A stretch of 64,000 nucleotides of DNA from Clostridiales bacterium (GTDB lineage Bacteria; Bacillota; Clostridia; Oscillospirales; Oscillospiraceae). The stretch is taken from contig DUOX01000023.1 in NCBI GenBank assembly GCA_012838665.1, positions 1 through 64,000 on the forward strand, written 5' to 3'. Every line of letters starts with the position of its first letter. Position 1 is the first letter of the stretch. The notes beneath the pieces are model-generated. The model was not told the origin of the DNA and ran no database searches. It saw only the letters and a list, made by a program, of their open reading frames with translations. Shown here piece by piece: positions 8,550-17,637 of this stretch. The position numbers were made by a program, and so were the translations under genes.

Positions 8550-9350
8550 CTAATCTTCGGACAGGAGCCCCCTGAGGAAGATCTCCGTAGCCGTATCTAC
8601 TACTTCATCAATATTAAATACGTCTTTATTAACGCCTACCACGTTGTGCAGAATCGAGAAAGAGAGCAGGGAACCGACGTAGACTTTGGAAGCAAGCAGA
8701 AGATCTACTTTATACTGTTTATCATCGCCGAGGAACCTTTTCAGGCATTGCGCTACTTGCTGGGCTACATAACCAAAACCGTTTTTATTATACATTTCGG
8801 CAAGCTCCGGAAAACTGCGCTAATCGCACAGAATTGTTCTCGTAAAGGAAACGCGTTCCGGCTGCATTTTCATATAGGATTTTCCTATATGATTTATTGA
8901 AGATTCCAAGGTCTGGTGCTCGCCGCTGCCTTTCGTTACGTCAAGGTAAAAAGAAGTCTCCATAATTACTGCGGAAAACAAGGATTCCTTATTTTTAAAA
9001 TACTGATACAATACAGATTTTGAATACCCGGCTCTCCTGGCAATTTCCTCCACAGTAGCACACTGAAAACCTTTTTCACCAAATACAGCGAGAGCATGTT
9101 TTATGATGTGGCTGCGTTTTCGGTCCATTTCGGGACGCAGCAATTCGGCGCTATCAATTTCTTCTATAGCTTCAAATAAATCTCTTTTTCCGGAAAAAAC
9201 TTATAGATTGTTGCGGTAGCAACACCCGCTTCCCGATGCGATCTCAGACATTCGGGTCTCTACATAGCCTTTTTTGGGGAACAGAGAAGCGGCTGCTTCT
9301 AAAACGCGTTGTCGCACATCGCTGTTTTTATTATTCTTTTTATTATTCAA
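8550..9350 (-). pseudogene. Broken TetR-type regulator with two tandem HTH domains
   Basis: Reading down from a TTG at 9350, a first TetR-type N-terminus (VLEAAASLFPKKGYVETRMSEIAS) is seen. A stretch of about 17 codons then makes TetR sense only in the +1 frame (EAGVATATIYKFFPEK), and the first frame hits TAA. The original frame resumes as KRDLFEAIEEIDSAELL and runs into a second full TetR HTH (HIIKHALAVFGEKGF, then VEEIARRAGYSKSVLYQYF). At 8820-8822 an in-frame TAG interrupts the ligand domain, which continues in the same frame to 8550. The gene thus has two compensating frameshifts and one amber stop. Sequencing error is possible but unlikely for all three. Confidence 0.7.
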
Positions 9351-9398
9351 TTTTGCCTTCTAATCTTTACGCCATGAAAAACGCATTTAATTGTCCCC

Positions 9399-10010
9399 AT
9401 GAATCTTCTGGTCAGCACCATGGTGGGACGTGATGTTGAGAACACTTTCCCCGAGCGCAAGTTGAAGGAGCGCGGCGAAGAGGTTCTGCGTGTGGAAAAC
9501 CTTACCGGCGACGGTTTCAGGAATATAAGCTTTACCCTGCATAGGGGAGAAATACTGGGTCTGGCCGGCCTCGTAGGTGCGGGAAGAACGGAGGTCTGCA
9601 AAGCTGTTTTTGGCGAGCATCCTCTTAAATCCGGAAAAATCTTTTTTGAAAACAAAGAAGTAAGGATCAAGAATTCCAAAGCGGCTATAGAACTCGGCAT
9701 TGCCTATGCGACTGAGGACCGCAAATATGATGGCCTGATGCTGGGGCGGTCAATACGTGAGAACTCAAGTCTTGCAAATCTGAAAAGATTTACTAATAAG
9801 TTCGGCCTTCTGAATAAAAAGGAAGAATGCAGAACGGTGGATGAAATGTCCAAGAGCCTTTCGCTTAAAACTCCCGGCATCGAACAGCTCGCGAAAAACC
9901 TTTCCGGAGGCAATCAGCAGAAGGTATGCCTTATTAAGTGGCTTTTAACGGATCCAAAGGTCATTATTATTGAGATGCTTCGCCGCGCTCAAAAAATATC
10001 TATCTGCTGA
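9399..10010 (+). pseudogene. Fragment of a sugar ABC transporter ATPase (RbsA/MglA type)
   Basis: The peptide matches the start of the second ATPase half of RbsA-type proteins: [16 protein letters not shown], then Walker A-like [18 protein letters not shown], then [11 protein letters not shown] and the signature [16 protein letters not shown]. Family members carry a preceding ATPase half of about 240 residues, which is absent here. The protein also ends abruptly where the Walker B DEPTRGIDV should come, running into an unrelated tail. Both ends are therefore lost and no permease or binding protein is adjacent. With the broken TetR gene it marks 8.5-10 kb as a decaying region. Confidence 0.75.
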
Positions 10011-10224
10011 CTGGTCATAGGCGTCTCACCCGCATAACTTTTTTGCTATTATATGCCAATATTTATTAAATGCCTCGGGGTAGTTATAACAATACATTTG
10101 ACAGGCTGATTATTGAATATAAACAAAAATTCAAAAACCACGAATAATAATATATGAAAAGATGTTAGCTTATGATAAAATAACATTCTAACAAATATTA
10201 GAGTTTTGAATATATACGGAAGCG

Positions 10225-11568
10225 GTGACGTTTTTGACTAACAAAATCCAGCCAAAATACTGCCAACGCTCGATTCAAGTAACAGAAAAAAACTCCATAG
10301 CGCCGGAAAGATTAAAATACGGGTTTTTATTATGTTTTGCGGCAGTTCTAGGGATTTCCGCATTTTTCTTTAACAGCCCGGAGGAAATCCTAGAGGGCAG
10401 CAAAATTATTATATCCTCGTCAGCAAATCTGCTGACAGACTATTTCCAGCTGGCCAATATTGGAGCAACACTTATAAATGCTTCCCTGATGTCCTTTTTA
10501 ACCATTGGCATCATGGTCTTCGCGCGGGTACCTATAACGGGAACCCTTATTGCTGCCACATTCACTGTGGCGGGTTTCTCCATGTTCGGGAAAAACCTGT
10601 ACAACTCTATTCCGATAATGCTTGGGGTTATTTTATACAGCAGGATTAGCCGGGTGCCTTTTAAAAACAATCTGTCGCCGGCCTTTTTTGGAACCGCCCT
10701 TGCCCCCCTCGTCAGCGAAATTACATTCAATCTGGATTTGCCCCTGTATACAGGCATACCTCTGGGTGTCCTTGCCGGCATTGTCGTTGGACTGATTATT
10801 CCCCCTATGGCATGTCATTTTGTTAAGTTTCACCAGGGCTGCAATCTGTACAATATTGGATTTACAACCGGGATAATAGGCACTTCCTTTATTGCGCTGT
10901 TTAGGACCTTTGCGGTAAAAATAGAGGTGATTTCTCTGGTTTCCGGCGGAAACAACCATAGATTTGTTTTCCTGCTGTACGGCGGATTCCTGGCAATGTT
11001 TCTTGTCGGGTTGCAGTGCAACAAATGGAGTTTTAAAGGTTTTGTCGAGCTATTAAGAGAATCGGGCAGGGGGGCGCCTGACTTTATATCAATTGCCGGT
11101 TTTGGACTAACGCTTATAAACATGGCTTTTTTGGGGATAATCACCACTACATATGTCCTTGTGACAGGCGGGGAGATTAACGGCCCTACAATCGGGGGAA
11201 TTTTAACGGTTGTTGGTTTTGGCGCCTGCGGCAAGCATATCAAAAATGTGCCTCCGGTTATGTTGGGGGTATACATTATGGGCAGGCTGAACATATACGA
11301 TCACAGTGCAACACCTGCGCAACTGGCAGCCCTGTTCGGGACTACGCTGGCCCCCATAAGCGGACGCTACGGCCCCGTGGCGGGTGTTATTGCGGGAGCC
11401 TTACATATGGCGCTGGTTACAAACATCACCGATTTGCATGCGGGAATGAACCTTTACCACAACGGCTTTTCGGGAGGCCTTGTGGCCGGAGTCCTGGTTC
11501 CGATTTTTAACCACGTCAAAGCCCTGAGAGAGGCGGCGGCAAGTAAGAAAAAGGTTGCACAAGAGTAG
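10225..11568 (+). CDS. Multi-pass membrane protein, DUF1576-like
   Basis: A 447-residue integral membrane protein with about ten hydrophobic segments, built from two similar halves. Segments in the first half (CNLYNIGFTTGIIGTSF) and the second (MNLYHNGFSGGLVAGVLVP) echo each other, which points to internal duplication. The layout recalls the uncharacterised DUF1576 family of clostridia; I cannot verify this here. The start is uncertain: GTG at 10225, or TTG at 10234 with GGAAGCGGTG better spaced. It probably transports a small molecule. The next gene is convergent. Confidence 0.68.
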   Translation: MTFLTNKIQPKYCQRSIQVTEKNSIAPERLKYGFLLCFAAVLGISAFFFNSPEEILEGSKIIISSSANLLTDYFQLANIGATLINASLMSFLTIGIMVFARVPITGTLIAATFTVAGFSMFGKNLYNSIPIMLGVILYSRISRVPFKNNLSPAFFGTALAPLVSEITFNLDLPLYTGIPLGVLAGIVVGLIIPPMACHFVKFHQGCNLYNIGFTTGIIGTSFIALFRTFAVKIEVISLVSGGNNHRFVFLLYGGFLAMFLVGLQCNKWSFKGFVELLRESGRGAPDFISIAGFGLTLINMAFLGIITTTYVLVTGGEINGPTIGGILTVVGFGACGKHIKNVPPVMLGVYIMGRLNIYDHSATPAQLAALFGTTLAPISGRYGPVAGVIAGALHMALVTNITDLHAGMNLYHNGFSGGLVAGVLVPIFNHVKALREAAASKKKVAQE

Positions 11569-11602
11569 TCTTACAATTAAATATTCCCGTAAAGGCAAAA
11601 GA

Positions 11603-11637
11603 GAGCGGGCCGACCCGGTAGATGAGTCGGCCCGCTC
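11603..11637. terminator. Bidirectional terminator hairpin
   Basis: GAGCGGGCCGAC and GTCGGCCCGCTC form a perfect 12-bp stem between two convergent genes. The T-run is modest on both sides (TCTTTTG on the minus strand). Confidence 0.75.
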
Positions 11638-11663
11638 CTATATTAAATTGGGTTAGGGGGGGT

Positions 11664-12119
11664 CTATAATGTCCAGTCGTGTTCTGACATAATATTGTCC
11701 AGCACATCCAGTATTCGTATTAATGCCTGAATATCGCTTTCGTCCAGGCGGTCAAGGAGCAGTTGGATGTTTTCCCTTTGCCGGGATAGCTTTTCCAGAA
11801 AAAGTTTCCTGCCCTTGTCGCTGAGAGTTACATAGATATTTCGTCTGTTTTCCGGCGAGATGGAACGCCTAATAAGGCCTTGATCTTCCATTTCGTTAAG
11901 AATTGCCGTTACCCTGGGGGTTGATACGTCCATTTTATGGCCAAGCTCGCTGGGTTGAACTTTATCACCGTTATAATACAGGTAAGCAAGTATAAATCCA
12001 TGGCCTTTGCCCCCGTGCTTCATACCCCTGCCATGTCTTGGGCTTTCATAACGGCGGTGCATTTTCAGATGATTGACTTTTTTTAAAATATCCTCAATAA
12101 GATGGCTGTATTCCATCAT
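11664..12119 (-). CDS. MarR-family regulator closing the nitrogenase-like operon
   Basis: A 151-residue MarR protein. The HTH and wing read VQPSELGHKMDVSTPRVT, then IRRSISPENRRNIYVTLSDKG. A run of basic and His residues (YESPRHGRGMKHGGKGHG) near residues 23-40 is unusual for the family and could bind metal or contact DNA. Start ATG 12119 follows GAAAGGAAACAGC. It begins 32 bases after the NifH-like gene, so it is the last gene of that operon. It is the obvious candidate to bind the inverted repeat at 14686-14715. Confidence 0.85.
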   Translation of the reverse strand: MMEYSHLIEDILKKVNHLKMHRRYESPRHGRGMKHGGKGHGFILAYLYYNGDKVQPSELGHKMDVSTPRVTAILNEMEDQGLIRRSISPENRRNIYVTLSDKGRKLFLEKLSRQRENIQLLLDRLDESDIQALIRILDVLDNIMSEHDWTL

Positions 12120-12151
12120 GCTGTTTCCTTTCAAAATGCAAATTAATCGTT

Positions 12152-14237
<2,086 letters not shown>

Positions 14238-14241
<4 letters not shown>

Positions 14242-14666
14242 CTCCTAACCTCCGCTCCATGATGTATATCGCAAAGGTGGCAGTGCTCGTGAACAATCAG
14301 GTTGATATCATGGGTTGCCAGTTCGTCCCTGATAAGGTCAAAATCCGTGGACAGCAACGCGCACTGGCAACCGTATATTAGAACAAAATTCTTTGCGTTT
14401 CGCCCCCGGGCAAGCTCGATTATGGCGTCACTTATTTGATTGATATATTTTCCCGTTGAAAAATCCGTTGCAGACGGGCATAAAACCGCCATCCTCTTTT
14501 CTCTCATGAGCTTGCCCATTTCAAAGCCCCTATGGCGCGTGCAGGCCAATGAGCCAACATATATAAGCTGGGCATTATCCGCCAACTCGAGCAGAGGCTC
14601 AAGATGAAATCCGCCCCTAGGCTTTGACGGCATATAATTATCGTTATCATGGTATCTTGGAACCAC
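14238..14666 (-). CDS. Small Cys-rich component-1-like partner subunit
   Basis: A 142-residue protein with features of the N-terminal cluster-binding domain of NifD/K-like proteins: LIYVGSLACTRHRGFEMG around C42, resembling GPxGCxR, and LIYGCQCALLSTDFDLIRD around C100/C102, resembling the C-x-IGDD region. Further cysteines lie at 63, 129 and 132. Family members normally exceed 400 residues, so this is either a split subunit or a minimal partner. GTG at 14666 follows GGGGGATTCATCTA. It is first in the operon, directly behind the promoter at 14719-14747. Confidence 0.65.
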
Positions 14667-14685
14667 TAGATGAATCCCCCTTTGG

Positions 14686-14747
14686 GTTAATAATTAACAA
14701 ATGTGAATTATTAACTGTAGTATAAGCTCTCTTTTGAGTTTTGTCAA
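14686..14747 (-). promoter_or_regulatory. Promoter and operator of the nitrogenase-like operon
   Basis: On the minus strand TTGACA (14742-14747) and TATACT (14719-14724) are 17 bases apart. Right behind the -10, covering the expected start point, GTTAATAATT (14686-14695) and AATTATTAAC (14706-14715) form a perfect 10-bp inverted repeat with a 10-base spacer. A repressor bound here would block transcription; the operon's own MarR is the likely protein. Confidence 0.85.
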
Positions 14748-14916
14748 TAGCCTTTAATTTTTGTAAATTTTTCAATTTTCGTTGGACATTCGCAGGCTTG
14801 ACAAGACTTCAGTTGTGCCGCATACTTAATGCGAATGATGGAGAGAGCAAGGTAGAACTCAATATTAAGACTGCGGCGGCCGGCAAAATTTGATTTAGAT
14901 AATCGGGAGGCCCGAA

Positions 14917-15186
14917 ATGGATAATACGCCCAAGAAAGCATATTTTTTCAGACATACGGAGTGCGAATATTTCCCCTGCCACGAAACGGATAATCCGGAG
15001 GATTTTAATTGCCTATTTTGCTTTTGCCCCCTTTATGCCCTGGGGGATGGCTGCGACGGTAATTTCTTTTACACAGACCAAGGGATTAAAGATTGCAGCA
15101 ACTGCCTGTTTCCACATATTAGAGACAATTATTTTGACATAATGGATCGCATGGCAGAAGTTGCCGAAATTGCCAAGAAAAAATAG
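14917..15186 (+). CDS. Cysteine-rich small domain protein
   Basis: An 89-residue protein whose cysteines fall in CEYFPCHE, CLFCFCPLYALGDGC and DCSNCLFPH. This fits the small Cys-rich domain family found in anaerobic bacteria and archaea, often near cobalamin or metal-cofactor genes, which probably binds zinc or a cluster. Its role is unknown. ATG 14917 follows ATCGGGAGGCCCGAA. It is divergent from the nitrogenase-like operon and ends at a strong terminator, so it is a single-gene unit. A link to the operon's metallocluster is only suggested by proximity. Confidence 0.78.
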   Translation: MDNTPKKAYFFRHTECEYFPCHETDNPEDFNCLFCFCPLYALGDGCDGNFFYTDQGIKDCSNCLFPHIRDNYFDIMDRMAEVAEIAKKK

Positions 15187-15189
15187 AGT

Positions 15190-15233
15190 AACCAACGAGG
15201 TTATCCCTTGAGGGATGCCCCGTTGGTTTTTTT
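15190..15233 (+). terminator. Rho-independent terminator
   Basis: AACCAACGAGG pairs with CCCCGTTGGTT (one mismatch) and is followed by TTTTT, five bases after the stop of the Cys-rich protein. Confidence 0.88.
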
Positions 15234-15549
15234 AATCAAACCGTACAAATATTGACGTAATAAATTTACCTGCGGATATTTGACAAGTTGGAAAAACTGT
15301 GTTAACCTGCAAATAGTCAGGTACTTGACCGACTGTGTGGTTTCAGGGATGTACATGGAGTCAATTCCCGACAATAAGTATAGTTTTACAGAAGCCCGCC
15401 CGGGGGCCGTAAATCTGAATTAATAACCGCCGCACACAGCAATTTGACAAGAAGTGGGGTGAAATATGGTTGTAAATTACGGCTGCGGTGCGTGCAAATA
15501 AATGAGAATAAATTTTAAATACACTATAATTTCAAGGAGGAAATGAAAG
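15234..15549 (+). promoter_or_regulatory. Leader region of the amidohydrolase gene with candidate promoter
   Basis: No gene is visible. TTGACA at about 15282 lies 17 bases before TAACCT, a moderate promoter candidate. A second TTGACA near 15443 lacks a clear -10. A TATAAT at 15523-15528 sits too close to the AAGGAGG ribosome site to be an ordinary promoter. The leader would be about 240 bases long if the first promoter is used. Confidence 0.4.
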
Positions 15550-16593
15550 ATGATTATTGATGTCAATATGCATCATCTCCCGGAAGACTTGTTTGATAAT
15601 GAAAAAGTGCTTAGGGGCTTTTTGTCAACGGCTCCCCGCGGCTATGGTGAAATTGCCTACATGGGCATGACCGAGAGCGGAAAGCGCCAGATTATTGTGG
15701 AAAAGCCCAAGGGACACCAGAACCTTAACTATGTTGAGGGCGACTATTCCCTGGAAATGAAACTGAAAGCCATGGACGAAAACGGCGTTGATATGGCCAT
15801 TATGCGCGTGCCCGTATGGCAGGAATGGCTGGATTTGGAAACCTGTAAGATAGTCAACGATAATGCGGCTGACATATGCAGGCGCTCCAACGGGCGTATT
15901 TTTGCAACCGCCTGCGTTCCCCCTTGGGGCGACAAGGAAAGCATTTATGAGCTTGAGCGCTGCGTTAAGGAACTGGGCATGGTGGGCGTTCAGCTTGCCT
16001 GCCATTATGGCCAGCTTTATCTGGATGACGAAGCCTTTGAGCCCTATCTTAAGGTCATCAACGATATGAACATACCTGTTGTTGTGCACCATACTCCCGG
16101 CCCCGTGCACTGGCAGTCCCTTTATGAATACACCAACGTACGCCGTGAGCTGGGCCGCATCACAGACCAGGCAACGGCCGTTGCCCGTGAGCTCTTCAGC
16201 GGAATGTTTGATAAATTCCCCAACCTGAAATTCATCCACACCATGTTCGGCGGCAACTGGTTTGCAAACTACAACCTCTTGATTCCCAAAATGGGCAAGA
16301 AGCAGGAGGCCATGCAGCGTCTGAGCATAAGCGACAGGGAGCGTATCCTGGGCTACCTGAAAAACAACCTCTACTTCGATACAACCCACCCTGCTTCCTG
16401 GGGCAAGGAACAAGTGGAATGCGCTATCAAGGTTTGCGGTGCTGACCATATCCTGTTCAGCACTTCCTTCCCCGTATTCTACAACTGGATGTCAGAGGGC
16501 GTCGAGTTCATGAAGACTCTCGACATAACCGAGGAAGAACGCGAACTTGTTATGAGCGGCAACGCCATCCGTCTGTTCAATCTGAAGGTCTAA
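15550..16593 (+). CDS. Amidohydrolase-2 family protein, decarboxylase-like, altered metal site
   Basis: A 347-residue TIM-barrel protein of the ACMSD / gamma-resorcylate decarboxylase type. Candidate metal ligands are H8 (in IDVNMHHLP), H180 (VVVHHTPGP) and H230 (KFIHTMFGGNW). Two usual ligands differ: the first His of HxH is N6, and the Asp of the GSDxP-type motif is S306 (ILFSTSFPVF). Family members remove carboxyl groups from aromatic or muconate acids, so gallate or trihydroxybenzoate decarboxylation would fit the transhydroxylases downstream. The odd metal site makes that unproven; a hydratase or hydrolase role is possible. ATG follows CAAGGAGGAAATGAAAG. Confidence 0.75.
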   Translation: MIIDVNMHHLPEDLFDNEKVLRGFLSTAPRGYGEIAYMGMTESGKRQIIVEKPKGHQNLNYVEGDYSLEMKLKAMDENGVDMAIMRVPVWQEWLDLETCKIVNDNAADICRRSNGRIFATACVPPWGDKESIYELERCVKELGMVGVQLACHYGQLYLDDEAFEPYLKVINDMNIPVVVHHTPGPVHWQSLYEYTNVRRELGRITDQATAVARELFSGMFDKFPNLKFIHTMFGGNWFANYNLLIPKMGKKQEAMQRLSISDRERILGYLKNNLYFDTTHPASWGKEQVECAIKVCGADHILFSTSFPVFYNWMSEGVEFMKTLDITEEERELVMSGNAIRLFNLKV

Positions 16594-16613
16594 GGGCCTA
16601 ATAATGAGTCGGA

Positions 16614-16639
16614 GGAGCTGCGGTCACGGCCGCAGCTCC
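16614..16639 (+). terminator. Hairpin terminator after the amidohydrolase
   Basis: GGAGCTGCGG and CCGCAGCTCC form a perfect 10-bp stem with a six-base loop, followed by CTTTGA. The short T-run makes termination partial. Confidence 0.6.
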
Positions 16640-16670
16640 CTTTGATATGGGCGCAGTTTATTATACATTT

Positions 16671-16690
16671 CATATGCATAAGTGCATATG
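16671..16690. promoter_or_regulatory. Inverted repeat, likely MarR operator
   Basis: CATATGCA-TAAG-TGCATATG is a perfect 8-bp inverted repeat 52 bases before the MarR start, the usual place for an autoregulatory operator. A clean -35 box could not be placed with confidence. Confidence 0.6.
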
Positions 16691-16742
16691 TGAGTTATTA
16701 TCAGGGGATAGTCATATAAATATACCAATCAGGAGAATAAAA

Positions 16743-17222
16743 ATGGATGAAACTAAGTCATTAATTACACAGCAGCTCCGGCAGCTTCAAATACTGATGC
16801 ACCGCGCTTATCATAATTTCATGAGTGCCGGAAAAACAGCGCATAGTCCGTATATAGGCCAGGGAAGAGTGCTTTATATTCTTAAGAAGAAGCGGGAAAT
16901 CAGCCAAAAGGAGCTTACCCACCTGCTTGCCATGAGCAAGCAGTCCCTTGCTGAACTTCTGTCAAAGCTGGAGAAAAACGGATACATTGCCAGAAAGCCC
17001 TCGGAGAAAGACAAGCGCTCCATAACAATCAACCTGACGGAGGAAGGTTTGAAAGCCGCCGACGAAATGGAAGACAATTCGGTAGACGAATTCCACTGCC
17101 AGGTGCTGGATTGTTTAAACAGCCGGGAACTTCTGCAATTCAGTGAATATTTGGGCAGAATTATCAAGAGGCATGAACAGCTTCTCCAAATTGAAAACTC
17201 CGGAGAATATCATGGCAAATGA
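16743..17222 (+). CDS. MarR-family regulator of the transhydroxylase region
   Basis: A 159-residue MarR protein. The HTH reads ISQKELTHLLAMSKQSLAELLS and the wing KLEKNGYIARKPSEKDKRSITINLTEEG. A longer open frame starts at 16647, but ATG 16743 has CAGGAGAATAAAA just upstream and gives the usual MarR length. MarR proteins often sense phenolic acids, and this one sits between a decarboxylase-like gene and the transhydroxylase operon. It is thus a good candidate sensor of the aromatic substrate, with the palindrome at 16671-16690 as its site. Confidence 0.85.
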   Translation: MDETKSLITQQLRQLQILMHRAYHNFMSAGKTAHSPYIGQGRVLYILKKKREISQKELTHLLAMSKQSLAELLSKLEKNGYIARKPSEKDKRSITINLTEEGLKAADEMEDNSVDEFHCQVLDCLNSRELLQFSEYLGRIIKRHEQLLQIENSGEYHGK

Positions 17223-17637
17223 CAGACTTATGTTTTGAAAGGCTGGCTGCTACGGTAAACACTTGCCATATTAAAGTGCATGCCGATGCGCGGGCATTTA
17301 TAAAAATTCTTTTAAGAAATTTTTAAAAAATGCAATAAGAATTTCAAGGCTGGCGGCAAAAAAGGTTCAAAGGTTCTCTTAGTTGTTTTATGTAAAATGC
17401 TGATTTTGTCTTATATCGCCGTAAAATGGTCCGTTCTAAAAACAACCATACTAATTCCAAAGATTTTCTACTTGTTATTTTTCATGAGTAATGTTATTTA
17501 TTAAACAAGCTTTCCAAACATGTTTTTTAGTGATTTCATGGTTTAGCCATGGCTGGGAATCATTAAAATATAAAAATAATAAAATTTCACAATTTGATTA
17601 TGTCATGGCGGGATTAGTAAAACAAGGAGGGAGCTAA
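17223..17637 (+). promoter_or_regulatory. AT-rich upstream region of the transhydroxylase operon
   Basis: 415 bases with no gene in any frame. The short inverted repeat CATGG-TTTAG-CCATG (17537-17551) and T-rich runs are present. I could not place a convincing -35/-10 pair, though a promoter is expected here. The last bases hold AAGGAGGGAGCTA, a strong ribosome site for the first large subunit. Confidence 0.4.

Noticed and set aside
8820-8822. In-frame TAG read as pyrrolysine or another recoded residue
   Set aside because: The gene also has two frameshifts upstream and no pyl genes or recoding element are seen, so loss of function is simpler.
15625-16449. 274-residue open frame on the minus strand
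   Set aside because: Mirror of the amidohydrolase gene; composition and lack of motif mark it as a shadow.
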